Positions 35,736-46,002 are shown, counted from the first letter of the stretch. The stretch is DNA of 64,000 nucleotides from Crateriforma conspicua (GCF_007752935.1 NZ_CP036319.1:5064501-5128500); one strand, 5' to 3'. Program-made: numbers and translations. Notes: generated by a model from the sequence alone, not told the origin.

Positions 35736-38700
35736 TTAGAACAGGAACGAGGACTCGGCAAAGGCGGCATCCAGGTCGTCTTCGTCGATATCAGCCATGA
35801 CGTTTCCACCCGCTGCCATCGTTTCGCCCGCACGTGATTCGGATTCACCGCTGCGGGCCAATTCATTGATCACCCACAACGCGTCAAATGACGTGACGTC
35901 GTTGTCGCCGTTGACGTCGTAAAACCCACCAAACCGCACCGTGGCATCGGCAGCCAACAATTCGCCGTACCGCGATAAGAAATTGATGATCTGCAGGGCA
36001 TCAAACGCGGTGACATCATTGTCGGCATTCACGTCGTGCCGGGTCATCTGATTCTGCAGCGGACGTTGGCCGGCCCCGACGACGACCGAAACGGTTTCGT
36101 CGGTAAACAGTTCCGGATCATTCTCGCTGATCAGTCGAACATTGATTTCGTGAGGCCCGATCAACGATGAAGGCAGGATGCCTTCGATCACGCCCGTCGC
36201 AGCATCGAACTGGACCCAGCGCGACATACCGGCCGATTCCAAATCGATCTGCAATTGCCAGGGATCATTTTCGGGGTCACTGGCATAGCCGGCCGGCAAT
36301 TCAAACCGATACGGCTCGCCAGCCACCGCGGCGGGAGGCGTCAGTTCCAAATCAAACTTCGGCGGTTCATTGACGTCTTGAATCACCAATTCGATGGTTG
36401 CCTCGGTCGACCGAGGTGGGTTGCCCGTGTCGGTCACCCTAACATCCAACGTGTATTGGTTTCCGCTTTCGTAATCCAGCCGGGCGTTCTCGTTCAACGA
36501 CAACAAACCGGACGAAAACAGCGTGACCATCCCCATTGCCGTGCCACCGATCGCTTCAAACGCCACCCCCTGACCGCCCTCCGGATCGAATGCGGACAAC
36601 ATGGCCAAAATCCCCGTCTTATTCTCGGGGACTTCTACGACGGTGGTGGTCAACTGTGGAGCTTCGTTCACATCGGCGACAAACACCGTCACGGTCGCGT
36701 CATCGAACAAGGAGGGCTGGCCATTGTCGGTCACGCGAACTTGCAAATCGACACGACTGACGGTTTCAAAGTCCAGGGACTGTGCCACCAACAACTTACC
36801 GGTGGATGCTTCCACTTCGAACAGTCCGGCATCGTTGCCACCGACAATGGAATACTGAAACACAGTGTCGGCGTCCGGATCCTGTGCGAACAACTCCCGG
36901 ACGACTGTCCCGATCGGTTGGTCTTCGGCAACAAACGCCGTCGCATCGCCAAGGCTTGGTGGCTCATTGGCATCGGTGACATTGACGATCACCGTTCGGT
37001 CAGACATTGCACCGCGTGAATCGGTCGCGACAACGACCAATTCGAATTGCTGCTGCGTTTCGAAATTGAATTCCGCATTTTCGGTGACAGTGATTTGCCC
37101 CGACACCGCATCGATGGCGAATTCGTCCTGCGTTCCCCCCAAAGTAAACGTGATCGAATCGCCGTTGGGATCGCTTGCCGTGACGGTACCGACAACGGTG
37201 CCCGCCGCCGAGTCTTCGGACACGGCGAATTCAGCCGAATCAATCGCGGGCGGTTGGTTCGGACCCGCGGTGAAATCGAAGACAAAGTTCTCGTATTGCT
37301 GGACGTTGATCGGCTGGATCGATGACACCCAGTTCTCGTCCAACAGTTGAACGTTGTATTGACCTGGGAATAGGTGGCGGATGTCGTAATCGCCATTCTC
37401 ATCCGTCACGGCCGTCGGTTCGTGTTGCCAGTACTCCAGCCGATCGAAACGCCCGAACGGTCCGCCTTCCTTGGTGTCGACCGGGTAATCGTTATCGGCA
37501 AAGGCAAATACGTATGCGATGTTGTCTTCACCAGAAGACACTTCGATCGTCTGTCGCGCACTGTCGACCAACAGCCCGCTGACCGTTTCGTCGATCAGTT
37601 GCCCGTCGACCGTATAGGCCTGCAAACGTCCGTAGACTTTTGACAGCGGGTTGTCGTCGCCGATCGCTACGATCGACGCGCGATTGACCGGCCGATAGAA
37701 ATCGATCCGCAAAACATTGCTGTTTTCAAACCAGTCGATTCCGCCTTTGGCAAAGATACGGTTGGTCCGCTCGTTGGGAAAATCTTTCTCCCGCTCGGCG
37801 GTCACTTCGTGCGCGGCAAACGAGCCCAAGGCAAAGTTGGTAACCGTGGCACCGTCAAACGCGTTCAGCAGCGGCACACCGGTATTCGTGGGCGTGCTAA
37901 CGTCGTCCGGATCGACAACGAAGTGCAAATTGTCTTGTTGTCCATTGCCATTGGTGTCGGCCAAGACGGTCACATTGGCGATCCCTTGATTGATCTCGCC
38001 GCGGATCGTGCCCCGAACACCGCCGACAAAGTTGGGTCCGCCGACGTGGTCCAAGTCGCGTCCGGCATACGGAAACTGGCTGGGTTCACCGAACAGATTG
38101 TCGGCCAGCGCCCACCGAGCCGGATCACCCGCTGCGGCCTCGTTTTGCACCGTTCCGACGACCCAATCCTCCGGCAAACTGCGGCTGGATTCGCCGACGC
38201 GTCCCGCATAGCCGAACCCTTCGGTACCAATGACCGCGGTGGCCTGGGGTGCATTGATGGCGGATAGCCCCGTTCCGATTTCGGCATAGACGATGTTTCC
38301 ATACGCCAGGTCGCCGCGCCCGACAAACGGGTGCAGCGATATCGAATCATGAATTTGCCACGTCGCGGCGATCGCAGGGTCGATCACTCCGTCGTCGTTG
38401 GTGTCGATATCGGTCCCCAGCGTCGGCTCATTCCCGGTTTGGACCAAAATGTAAGCGTTGGCACCGATGATGAAGTCGATTCGTTCCGACAAATCATGGG
38501 TGTCGCTGTACAAGTCTCCCGGCAAACCGCCGAATCCCGTCTCGGTCGAAACCAGGGTGTTCGCCGCGGGATCGGCCACGTGCGGACTGTCCTTTTGCAG
38601 CATGACCAGGTATCCGTTGGATCCGAACTGCTGGCCGCTAAGATCGAACTTGCCGTGGATTTCGCCTTTGTTCAGACCACGCTCGCTGACGACCAACAGG

Positions 38701-38876
38701 TAGGTGCCCTGTTGCAATGTGGCGTTCGGCTGGCCGCGCAGTTCCACCATTTGCGTGGTGTCTTTGTCACCGAACAATGGATCGACCAACAGTTCGCTGA
38801 TGTGGGCCGCCAGCAAACGGCGGCTGTCCAAAGCTTCGATGGCCAGTGGGCGGCGTCGCGAACGGACTTTCTTCAT
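35736..38876 (-). CDS. Giant cadherin-repeat surface protein with dockerin-like C-terminus
   Basis: The 1046-residue protein opens with MKKVRSRRRPLAIEALDSRRLLAA. This matches the planctomycete N-terminal motif in which a basic stretch precedes an LE-x-RRLLA-like element, seen in large surface proteins. A beta-rich region resembles a lamin-tail-like domain (residues about 25-130). A Sdr-like segment follows (DENGDYDIRHLFPGQYNVQL near residue 490), then about four cadherin-like repeats (NRGTVVGTVTA-type entries such as SAAGTVVGTVTASDPNGD). A C-terminal dockerin-type pair follows (DVNADNDVTAFDALQIINFL and DVNGDNDVTSFDALWVINEL). It is probably a calcium-stabilised, extracellular adhesion or scaffold protein. 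No cohesin partner is in the window. Confidence 0.85.
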   Translation of the reverse strand: MKKVRSRRRPLAIEALDSRRLLAAHISELLVDPLFGDKDTTQMVELRGQPNATLQQGTYLLVVSERGLNKGEIHGKFDLSGQQFGSNGYLVMLQKDSPHVADPAANTLVSTETGFGGLPGDLYSDTHDLSERIDFIIGANAYILVQTGNEPTLGTDIDTNDDGVIDPAIAATWQIHDSISLHPFVGRGDLAYGNIVYAEIGTGLSAINAPQATAVIGTEGFGYAGRVGESSRSLPEDWVVGTVQNEAAAGDPARWALADNLFGEPSQFPYAGRDLDHVGGPNFVGGVRGTIRGEINQGIANVTVLADTNGNGQQDNLHFVVDPDDVSTPTNTGVPLLNAFDGATVTNFALGSFAAHEVTAEREKDFPNERTNRIFAKGGIDWFENSNVLRIDFYRPVNRASIVAIGDDNPLSKVYGRLQAYTVDGQLIDETVSGLLVDSARQTIEVSSGEDNIAYVFAFADNDYPVDTKEGGPFGRFDRLEYWQHEPTAVTDENGDYDIRHLFPGQYNVQLLDENWVSSIQPINVQQYENFVFDFTAGPNQPPAIDSAEFAVSEDSAAGTVVGTVTASDPNGDSITFTLGGTQDEFAIDAVSGQITVTENAEFNFETQQQFELVVVATDSRGAMSDRTVIVNVTDANEPPSLGDATAFVAEDQPIGTVVRELFAQDPDADTVFQYSIVGGNDAGLFEVEASTGKLLVAQSLDFETVSRVDLQVRVTDNGQPSLFDDATVTVFVADVNEAPQLTTTVVEVPENKTGILAMLSAFDPEGGQGVAFEAIGGTAMGMVTLFSSGLLSLNENARLDYESGNQYTLDVRVTDTGNPPRSTEATIELVIQDVNEPPKFDLELTPPAAVAGEPYRFELPAGYASDPENDPWQLQIDLESAGMSRWVQFDAATGVIEGILPSSLIGPHEINVRLISENDPELFTDETVSVVVGAGQRPLQNQMTRHDVNADNDVTAFDALQIINFLSRYGELLAADATVRFGGFYDVNGDNDVTSFDALWVINELARSGESESRAGETMAAGGNVMADIDEDDLDAAFAESSFLF

Positions 38877-39039
38877 CGCGGATTATCTCGACATCGATGT
38901 GGGAACAAGGGCCCCACAGGATACCTTGCCGAGAAAATCAATGCACAGCTGACCATGCACTCAAATTGGGCATGGCCGCGGTTCAAACGATCACATTGCG
39001 GAATCGGTACGCGATCGTGGCCGCGTCAGAACCAGGGGC

Positions 39040-40053
39040 TCAATAGTCACCGCGTTCATCGTCATCGTCGTCGTCATCATCGACGTCACGATCCGGGTGC
39101 AGCGGATCGTCAGCGTCAAAGAACAGATCGGCCAACCCCAGCGGTACGGCGTCACCGCCCAGAGTCCGGCTTTTCCGCTGGGCCAGGGATTCCAAGTCTG
39201 CCGCGTCTTCACCCAGGCATTTTTCCAAAGCTTCCCGCCAAGCGGCATCACGTCCGATCGGGTGAGTCGGGTCTTGGGTCAATCGTTTCAGCGCGTATCG
39301 CAGCAGGTTGATCCCGTCGCGTGGCGAAAAATCCAATTTCAACTCATGCGACCGCTGCAAAAATTCCACCGTCATCGCCAGCATTTCCGGCTCAGCGAAT
39401 GGCAGGTGGTATTGCAGGATCGCCATTTCGTCCTGCTTGTTGGGAAACCCGACTTTCAATGTCGGCTGTAGACGGCTGAGGATGTAATCGGGAATCTCGA
39501 ACGTTGATTCGTCCTGATTCATCGTCACCGCAGCGCGAAAATCTCGATTGGCGGGAATGGTGATTCCAGCCACGATGGATTCGACATACCGGCGGCTATC
39601 GAACAATGGCGCGACCGAGGCCCAGGATTTTTCGTTCATCCGGTTGCCTTCATCCAGCACGCAAACGCCGCCCAACAGCATGGCCGAAACCAGCGGCGAC
39701 GCGTGGTATTCGATTTCGCCGCCCCGGCTGAGCACCGGAGTGATCAGCAGATCTTCGGGGCGTGTGTCGGCGGTGCACTGATAAATGAACAGCGGCAATT
39801 GCTGCTGATTCGCCGCGGCGATCGCCAACTGCGTTTTGCCGACACCAGGAGAACCGATCAAACGCGGCGTCAGCGGCAGGTCGTTGTCATCCACAACGAT
39901 CCAGCATGCCAACAGCTGCATCAAAATCTCTTGTTGTCCGATCCATTGTGCGGGCGCGCTGTGGGGCTGTGCCAACTTCAGCGACACGCCATCGATTTCC
40001 ACGTGACGATTGTCGGTCATCATCGGCTGTGCTTCCGAATGATCCTTCATCAT
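39040..40053 (-). CDS. MoxR-family AAA+ ATPase
   Basis: The 337-residue ATPase has Walker [13 protein letters not shown] (residues about 67-78), Walker [13 protein letters not shown], and a sensor-1-like [20 protein letters not shown]. This fits the MoxR/RavA group, which act as chaperones assembling protein complexes, often with von Willebrand factor A partners. The C-terminus ends in a run of aspartates ([17 protein letters not shown]). No VWA-domain gene is adjacent. Its start overlaps the lipase stop by four bases, so the two are translationally coupled and likely linked in function. The start has two adjacent ATGs (40053 and 40050). Confidence 0.85.
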   Translation of the reverse strand: MMKDHSEAQPMMTDNRHVEIDGVSLKLAQPHSAPAQWIGQQEILMQLLACWIVVDDNDLPLTPRLIGSPGVGKTQLAIAAANQQQLPLFIYQCTADTRPEDLLITPVLSRGGEIEYHASPLVSAMLLGGVCVLDEGNRMNEKSWASVAPLFDSRRYVESIVAGITIPANRDFRAAVTMNQDESTFEIPDYILSRLQPTLKVGFPNKQDEMAILQYHLPFAEPEMLAMTVEFLQRSHELKLDFSPRDGINLLRYALKRLTQDPTHPIGRDAAWREALEKCLGEDAADLESLAQRKSRTLGGDAVPLGLADLFFDADDPLHPDRDVDDDDDDDDERGDY

Positions 40054-41018
40054 GCCCCCGCCGATGCACCGGTCGTTTGACCGCCAGATTGCTGACCGAC
40101 CGGTCGATCGGACTCGTCCGGCGGTGATGTTGGTGGTGCCGGTGCTTCTCCCGCCACGTCATCGGCTTGCACCGGAGATTCACCCAACTTGGATGCCGCA
40201 CGTTCTTCTTCCACCGCGGCCACCAGTGCAGCAATGTATTCGTGAATCGCATGATCGCTCAGGTGATCGATCTTCCATCGTGTCAGGCTTTGAACGAAAC
40301 CTCGCCAACGGTCGTGGCGTTTCTTCACCATCCCCAGTTCGCCGATTTCGCCATGCCGGTTGATGTAGACTTCGTGACCGTTGTGGCGATATCCCATCCA
40401 AGCCGGCGGCACGCGAGTCACGATGTCGTTGTTGTTGACGTACCGATAGTGATCCAGGCTGACGTAGTTCACGTATCGTTTGTTGCCGACGCGGGGGCTG
40501 CCGAAGGTGTAAAGCTGTTCGGGCATACTGGCGATGTGGGAAAGGTAACAGCGTCCGGCACAAATGGTGGCCATGGCTCCGCCCAGACTGTGGCCACAAA
40601 ACCACAACGGCTGGTCGTTGCTGATGAGCGCGGCCTCCAACATCGGCCACAGATCGTCGACTTCGCGTTTGAAACCGCGATGGACCTTGCCCACCGTTTC
40701 GGCCAAGACGCTGGCGGCGTTGGCATCGGCACGAATGTCATTCCATTCGTTCGGTTCGGTACCGCGGCACGCGATCACGCAATCGTGTTCGTTTCGGAAA
40801 CGATACGCCTGGGAACCGTCGTTGTCGTACAGGTTGGATTCGGGGAACCCCGCCATGGACGCGGCGACCGAGGCTTCCTCCGGATCGTTGTATGCAACCA
40901 TCGAAAGCTCGGCGAACAGCAGCGACCGCTGCATAAACGTCATTTCACCGATCGGTCCCTTGACGTTGGAATGAATGACGACGGGGACTTCGCCCTTGTC
41001 ATGAACAATCTTCGTCAT
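40050..41018 (-). CDS. Class-3 lipase-like alpha/beta hydrolase
   Basis: The 322-residue hydrolase shows the nucleophile elbow [16 protein letters not shown] catalytic-Asp-type region [14 protein letters not shown] and a later His-bearing stretch ([16 protein letters not shown]) match fungal-type class-3 lipases (Mbeg1/lipase_3). No signal peptide is visible, so it may act in the cytoplasm. The frame opens at a GTG at 41027 but I use the ATG at 41018, which has a better-spaced AAGGA. The C-terminus is low-complexity ([14 protein letters not shown]). The gene is coupled to the MoxR ATPase. Substrate unknown. Confidence 0.8.
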   Translation of the reverse strand: MTKIVHDKGEVPVVIHSNVKGPIGEMTFMQRSLLFAELSMVAYNDPEEASVAASMAGFPESNLYDNDGSQAYRFRNEHDCVIACRGTEPNEWNDIRADANAASVLAETVGKVHRGFKREVDDLWPMLEAALISNDQPLWFCGHSLGGAMATICAGRCYLSHIASMPEQLYTFGSPRVGNKRYVNYVSLDHYRYVNNNDIVTRVPPAWMGYRHNGHEVYINRHGEIGELGMVKKRHDRWRGFVQSLTRWKIDHLSDHAIHEYIAALVAAVEEERAASKLGESPVQADDVAGEAPAPPTSPPDESDRPVGQQSGGQTTGASAGA

Positions 41019-41080
41019 CGGTCGCACTTCCTTGAAGGAACCATTTCAGAAACAAAAAGACCAACGGGATCGTCGGGACA

Positions 41081-41102
41081 CAAAACAAAAGCGGGGGGCC
41101 GC
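41081..41102 (-). terminator. Possible weak terminator after nadB
   Basis: On the minus strand GCGG CCCC CCGC (plus 41091-41102) is followed by TTTTGTTTTG (A-rich 41081-41090). The stem is only four pairs and it lies about 105 bases past the nadB stop, so this is tentative. Confidence 0.35.
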
Positions 41103-41207
41103 CGGACGATCCACTTCAAGTTACCGCGAAATTGGTCCACGCAAACCGGCCCGGCCGGAAGGTTTGCCACACAAACCGTCGGAGTGAATCGTCGGTATCG
41201 CGAAATT

Positions 41208-42890
41208 TTAACACGGCTTGAGCGAATCGATCTGCAAGGCGCTGCCCGTCTGCAGCGGTCCTTGCCGTGGGTGCCCCCCGTTGATGTCCACTTGAATCGT
41301 CAAGTGACGACGCCAATTTTCGTCGTCGCTTTCGGGATGATCGGTACGGAAGTGAACGCCCCGCGATTCGGTCCGTGCTTGGGCGGCGGCGACCATGCAC
41401 TGGGCGGTGGTGATCATGTTCTGCAATTCCCAGCCGCCGACCGTATCGAATTGGTGCGCCATGACGTACGCGGCGAACGAATGGATCGAATTGGCCGCTT
41501 CACGCAAGCCCTCGGCACTTCGTTCGACCCCGACCAACCGGCCCATCAGACTTTTCAATGACACACGGACATCGGCGACATCGAATTCAGTGGTGCTGTT
41601 CTTGACCGCCGACTGGATCCGCTGAGCCAACAGCCGGTGGGGGCCCTCGGCGGCTGACCGTGACGCAGCTTCACCGGCATACGCACCGTACACCAAGCCT
41701 TCCAATAAACTGTTGCTGGCCAGTCGGTTGGCCCCGTGCAGCCCCGAACTGGACGCTTCGCCCGCGGCCCACAATCCGGGCAACGACGTGCGACCCTGTC
41801 GATCCACCGTGACGCCACCGATCGCGTAATGGGCACCGGGACGCACGGGAATGCGGTCCTTTGCCAAATCCAATCCGAACCGGGCACACACATCGGCGAT
41901 CCCAGGGAATCGTTCGCGGATGCGATCACCATCCAAGTGGGACAAATCCAAATAGACGCTGGGATGCTGGGTGCGGGACATTTGCCGGACGATCGACTGG
42001 CTGACGATATCCCGCGGTGCCAATTCGGCGCGCGAATCGTATTCGGGCATGAAGCGATGCCCTTCGCTGTCGACCAAGTAGGCGCCCTCGCCACGCACCG
42101 CTTCGGTGATCAACGATCGCGACGAACCGGCGATGTACAACACCGTCGGGTGGAACTGGACGAATTCCATGTCCCGGAGCTCCACGCCGGCACGGTATGC
42201 CAATGCGGTGCCATCACCGGTGGCTACCGGCGGATTGGTCGATTCGCGATAGACCTGGCCGGAACCGCCGGTGCACAGAATCGTTTCTTTAGCCCAGACC
42301 ATCATCGGCCGTGTGTCTTCGTTCTTTTCGCCACAGCCGACGACCACCGCACCGCGGCACTTGCCTTCGTAGGTCAGCAAGTCCACCGTGAAGGTGTCTT
42401 CCAAGATTTCGATGTTTTCCGCGTTCCGCGTCCGTTCGATCACCGCACGCATGATTTCGCGTCCGGTCGCATCGCCGTGGGCGTGCAGAATCCGTTGGTA
42501 ACTGTGACCGCCCTCGCGTCCCAGCGCGATCGCGCCTTCGAATTCGTCGAATTGGGTTCCCCACCGGATCAATTCTTCGATCCGCTGGGGGCCGTCGCGG
42601 ACCACCATTTCGACGACTTCGCTGTCGCATAGATTGGCACCGGCGACCAGCGTGTCGCGGATGTGGGAATTGAAGCAGTCTTCGGGGTTGATGACGCTGG
42701 CGATTCCCCCTTGGGCGTAGTTGCTGCTGGATTCCCGCAACTGATCCTTGGTGACCACCAAGACCGACTGGTTAGGCGACACGGCGTTGGCGGCACGGAG
42801 CCCCGCAAGTCCGCCACCGATGATCAAGACATCGGCGAACCGATGCAGCGAACGGCGCGAATCAAAGGGCAGCAAATATCGTGGGGTCAT
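41208..42890 (-). CDS. nadB: L-aspartate oxidase
   Basis: The flavoenzyme oxidises L-aspartate to iminoaspartate, the first step of de novo NAD synthesis. The 560-residue product has an N-terminal FAD-binding segment (VLIIGGGLAGLRAANAV) and the flavin-site region SSNYAQGGIASVINPEDC. The catalytic segments FVQFHPTVLYI and DSRAELAPRDIVSQSIVRQM and the GLWAAGEASSSGLHGANRLASNSLLEGLVYG block identify the succinate dehydrogenase/aspartate oxidase family. The PGAHYAIGGVTVD loop fits aspartate oxidase. The nadA and nadC genes are not in the window. The ATG at 42890 sits 99 bases from the divergent phosphatidylserine decarboxylase gene. Confidence 0.9.
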   Translation of the reverse strand: MTPRYLLPFDSRRSLHRFADVLIIGGGLAGLRAANAVSPNQSVLVVTKDQLRESSSNYAQGGIASVINPEDCFNSHIRDTLVAGANLCDSEVVEMVVRDGPQRIEELIRWGTQFDEFEGAIALGREGGHSYQRILHAHGDATGREIMRAVIERTRNAENIEILEDTFTVDLLTYEGKCRGAVVVGCGEKNEDTRPMMVWAKETILCTGGSGQVYRESTNPPVATGDGTALAYRAGVELRDMEFVQFHPTVLYIAGSSRSLITEAVRGEGAYLVDSEGHRFMPEYDSRAELAPRDIVSQSIVRQMSRTQHPSVYLDLSHLDGDRIRERFPGIADVCARFGLDLAKDRIPVRPGAHYAIGGVTVDRQGRTSLPGLWAAGEASSSGLHGANRLASNSLLEGLVYGAYAGEAASRSAAEGPHRLLAQRIQSAVKNSTTEFDVADVRVSLKSLMGRLVGVERSAEGLREAANSIHSFAAYVMAHQFDTVGGWELQNMITTAQCMVAAAQARTESRGVHFRTDHPESDDENWRRHLTIQVDINGGHPRQGPLQTGSALQIDSLKPC

Positions 42891-42989
42891 AGTGGTCGCA
42901 GGTCTTGATCCGCCGAAACAGGTTGATCGCCATCGAAACGTTGGCGGCGTGTCGACAGCCGTCCGTTATAGCGGATACGCTTGTTTAAC

Positions 42990-44033
42990 ATGAGCACACC
43001 CCCAACATCGTCACGGCCCGAGCCGCCAAAAACCCCGCCACCGGACGCCTCGTCTGACCCGGCCGACACTGCCGCCGAAGCCCCCCAGCAGGCGGACGAT
43101 TCGGGACAGCCCGCGATGGATCCCCAAGTGAAAAACATCCAGCCCGGCGGCGGGATCGTGATGTCGATCGAATTGGCCTGGGGCCGTTTACGGCGAGCTT
43201 GGTTGCGAAGTTTTTTTCCGGGCTATGTCAGTCGAATGCAGTCACTGCGCCAGGGTGACCGTGGCGACTTGCCTTTCGATCCCGTCGACCCGCGGGACGT
43301 GAAGTATTTCCGCAACCAGGCGACCTACCATTGGGATCAGGCCGACGATCCGTTTTTTTGGCGTGAAAGTCTGCCGTTCGTCCGCGTGGGCCTGGCCGAA
43401 CTGCTGATCTTGGGCGGCGGCATGTTGTTGTTGGCCTTGGCGGCCGGCTGGTTTTGGTGGCCTCTGGCGATCGGTCCGCTGATCGTCGCGGGTTTGATTG
43501 TGTGGTTCTTTCGCGACCCCGCGCGTGCGGTCCCCGAGGGCTTGGGGACGGTCGTCGCACCGGCCGACGGCAAACTGGTCCAGATTGAACGCGTCGAGGA
43601 CCCGGAATTGGGTGTGTGTATCCAGTTCGGGATCTTTCTTTCGATCTTCAACGTGCATGCCAACCGCGCGTCCTTGCCCGGAAAAGTCGTGGCGATCCGC
43701 TACCGCCCCGGCAAGTTCTTGAACGCGTTGCGTCCCGAATCCGCCAAAGAAAACGAGAATTTGGACGTTACCGTCGAATTAGACGCCGGCGAAATTCCCG
43801 GGCCGATCGCGTCACGCCGGTGCCGCATCCGTCAGATCACCGGCCAGTTCGCGCGGCGCATCGTGTGCTGGGTACGTCCCGGTGACGTTTTAAAGCGTGG
43901 CGAAATGTTCGGCATGATTAAGCTGGGGTCGCGGACCGAACTATTGATCCCCGACGACCCATCGCTCCGTGTCGTCGCCCAATTGGGACAGAAAATCGCC
44001 GCCGGAAACACGGTGTTGGCAAAGTATGAGTGA
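42990..44033 (+). CDS. psd: Phosphatidylserine decarboxylase
   Basis: The 347-residue membrane-associated enzyme converts phosphatidylserine to phosphatidylethanolamine. The N-terminus is a proline/acid-rich tail; two hydrophobic segments (about residues 130-165) precede the conserved WFFRDPARAVPEG. The family signature FGIFLSIFNVHANRA and the C-terminal MIKLGSRTELLIP are present; the serine of the GS pair would become the pyruvoyl cofactor after self-cleavage. This form resembles the short-chain (archaetidylserine-type) group. ATG at 42990 chosen over the TTG at 42981. It overlaps the phosphatidylserine synthase gene. Confidence 0.88.
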   Translation: MSTPPTSSRPEPPKTPPPDASSDPADTAAEAPQQADDSGQPAMDPQVKNIQPGGGIVMSIELAWGRLRRAWLRSFFPGYVSRMQSLRQGDRGDLPFDPVDPRDVKYFRNQATYHWDQADDPFFWRESLPFVRVGLAELLILGGGMLLLALAAGWFWWPLAIGPLIVAGLIVWFFRDPARAVPEGLGTVVAPADGKLVQIERVEDPELGVCIQFGIFLSIFNVHANRASLPGKVVAIRYRPGKFLNALRPESAKENENLDVTVELDAGEIPGPIASRRCRIRQITGQFARRIVCWVRPGDVLKRGEMFGMIKLGSRTELLIPDDPSLRVVAQLGQKIAAGNTVLAKYE

Positions 44034-45009
44034 AATGACACGCGGACTGATCGATGACGCCCAGCGGGACGACATCGATTCCGACGCCGAGGAATCGCTT
44101 GACGACGGGCCCCTGGGCGACGAGACGACCAACCCTCGATCCCGCCGCCGGGACCGACGTCGACGCCAAGCCAAGAAGCGGCGCAAGGTCATGCTGGCCG
44201 TGCTGCCCACGCTGCTGACCCTGGGCAACGGTGTCTGTGGATTGGCGGCCATTGCGATTGCCATGAGCACGACGCTGCAATGGCCGGACGAACAAAAGCT
44301 GTTTGCCGCCGGCATCCTGATCTTTGGCGGAATGGTGTTCGATGCGTTGGACGGATCGGCGGCGCGACTGACGGGGCAGGCCAGCCAGTTCGGCGCAGAA
44401 CTGGACAGCCTGTGTGATGCCATCACCTTCGGCACCGCACCGGCGGTGATTGTTTGGCAGATCAGCGACCGGTTGCCCCAGCGTCTGACCTGGGCCATCG
44501 GAGTGCTATTCACGTTGTGTGTGCTGATCCGGCTGGCCCGATTCAACGTCGAAACGGGCGAAGACGACCCGCACGACGGGTTTGACGGTTTGCCAAGTCC
44601 CGCGGCGGCAGGCACCCTGGCGGCGTTTGCCATCGCCATGCCAGACCTTGCCGATTTGCAGACCAAGGAGGCCCTGCCGAGTTTCATCCGCGCCGCCGCG
44701 ACGTGGTCGCTGGATGCGTCGCACTATGTCATCCCCTGCCTGGCTCTGGCGTTGGCTTTCCTGATGGTATCGCGTTTCCAGTATCCGCACGTCGTCCGCC
44801 AGTGGATCGGCGGCCGTCGTCCGCCACACCAAATCGGCCAAGCTCTGTTCGCGGTCTTTTTGGTCTTCTTATTGCACTGGGTCGCACTGCCGATGGTGTT
44901 TTGCTACTTCGCATTCGGTGCGCCGATCAAATCGCTGTGGTCACCCACCACCGCCGACGGTGAATCGGCACTGTCCGAAGCGGATTCGTCGGCGGAGGAT
45001 ACTTTTTAG
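44026..45009 (+). CDS. pssA: CDP-diacylglycerol-serine O-phosphatidyltransferase
   Basis: This integral membrane enzyme makes phosphatidylserine from CDP-diacylglycerol and serine. The CDP-alcohol phosphatidyltransferase signature is complete, FDALDGSAARLTG...GAELDSLCD, with all metal-binding aspartates. A basic, charged cytosolic N-terminus (RSRRRDRRRRQAKKRRK) precedes about eight helices, and the C-terminus is acidic. I use the ATG at 44026, eight bases overlapping the decarboxylase stop; an ATG at 44035 is the alternative. Head-to-tail overlap with psd fits the shared pathway. Confidence 0.88.
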   Translation: MSEMTRGLIDDAQRDDIDSDAEESLDDGPLGDETTNPRSRRRDRRRRQAKKRRKVMLAVLPTLLTLGNGVCGLAAIAIAMSTTLQWPDEQKLFAAGILIFGGMVFDALDGSAARLTGQASQFGAELDSLCDAITFGTAPAVIVWQISDRLPQRLTWAIGVLFTLCVLIRLARFNVETGEDDPHDGFDGLPSPAAAGTLAAFAIAMPDLADLQTKEALPSFIRAAATWSLDASHYVIPCLALALAFLMVSRFQYPHVVRQWIGGRRPPHQIGQALFAVFLVFLLHWVALPMVFCYFAFGAPIKSLWSPTTADGESALSEADSSAEDTF

Positions 45010-45282
45010 GTCCGCCGTTCCCGACGGAGCCGACACAACCGTCGATGCGGTGTGATTCGTGTATACGGATCGTAATACTTTCTTCATGATTGACCGTGCG
45101 AAGCGGACTTTTGCGACACGTAAACCGATACCTGCCTGATAGTTAGGACGTTTTCGTGGCCAAACCAGCATGACTTGACGCCTCCGGCTGGGCACCAAAC
45201 AGTGGGCGTTGACAGCGAATGTCACGGGACGCGTCTGCACGACCGAAGGGGCATTCAGATACGGATACACGGATCGCAACCT

Positions 45283-46002
45283 ATGATCAGCGACATTCAG
45301 TCCAAACCGCACCCGAAACGGCCATCGTCCGACCGGCGCGGCCGCAAAACGTCCAACAAGCCGGCATCCAGCCCGCTGTACCACCAACTGGTCCCGGCGT
45401 ACGAAGCGCTGTGGCCCGCCGTTTCCAAACGGCGGATCGCGGAGAACATCGCGGCTCTGGACATCGCACCGGCCACCCAAGTTCTGGAGGTCGGGGTGGG
45501 AACAGGTTTGTCGCTGGACACCTACCCCCACCACATTGAATTGACCGGCGTGGATCTGTCGGTCCCAATGCTGGCCGAGGCCCAGGAACGCATCGACAAG
45601 AACGACTGGCAACACATCCGTGTCATGCCGATGAACGCGGAATCGCTGGACTTTGAAGACGACAGCTTCGACTTGGTCACTTCGTTCCACACCGTCAGTG
45701 TGGTCAATGATCCCCGGGCGATGATGCGAGAGATGGTCCGCGTTTGTCGCCCCGGCGGTCAAATCTTGCTGATCAATCATTTCCGCAGCAAAAACCCGCT
45801 GATCGCCGCGGTGGTCGATTCCGCCGGCAACCTGACCAAGCATTTGGGGTGGCGGACCGATTTGCGTCTGGATCCCTTGCTGGACCAGTTGCCGATCCGC
45901 CTGGAAGACCGCTTCAAGCCCAAGCCCTGGTCGCTGTTCACCGTGCTGCGTGCGACCTGTAAAGTCGATCGAATGGAATCGGCGGTCGATTGCAACGACT
46001 GA
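45283..46002 (+). CDS. Class I SAM methyltransferase, PmtA-like
   Basis: The 239-residue methyltransferase has SAM motif I VLEVGVGTGLSL, the acidic motif II ELTGVDLS, and a motif near DDSFDLVTSFHTVSVV with VCRPGGQILLINHF. The N-terminal SSPLYHQLVPAYEALWP and the context after psd/pssA suggest a phosphatidylethanolamine N-methyltransferase that builds methylated phospholipids. Family-level assignment is safe; the specific substrate is inferred. The ATG at 45283 is chosen; the frame back to 45175 has an unconvincing leader. It is 273 bases from pssA, so may have its own promoter. Confidence 0.75.
   Translation: MISDIQSKPHPKRPSSDRRGRKTSNKPASSPLYHQLVPAYEALWPAVSKRRIAENIAALDIAPATQVLEVGVGTGLSLDTYPHHIELTGVDLSVPMLAEAQERIDKNDWQHIRVMPMNAESLDFEDDSFDLVTSFHTVSVVNDPRAMMREMVRVCRPGGQILLINHFRSKNPLIAAVVDSAGNLTKHLGWRTDLRLDPLLDQLPIRLEDRFKPKPWSLFTVLRATCKVDRMESAVDCND

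Noticed and set aside
41028-41207. Gene between the lipase and nadB
   Set aside because: The 180-base gap has no frame with a ribosome binding site; only a weak terminator-like hairpin is seen.
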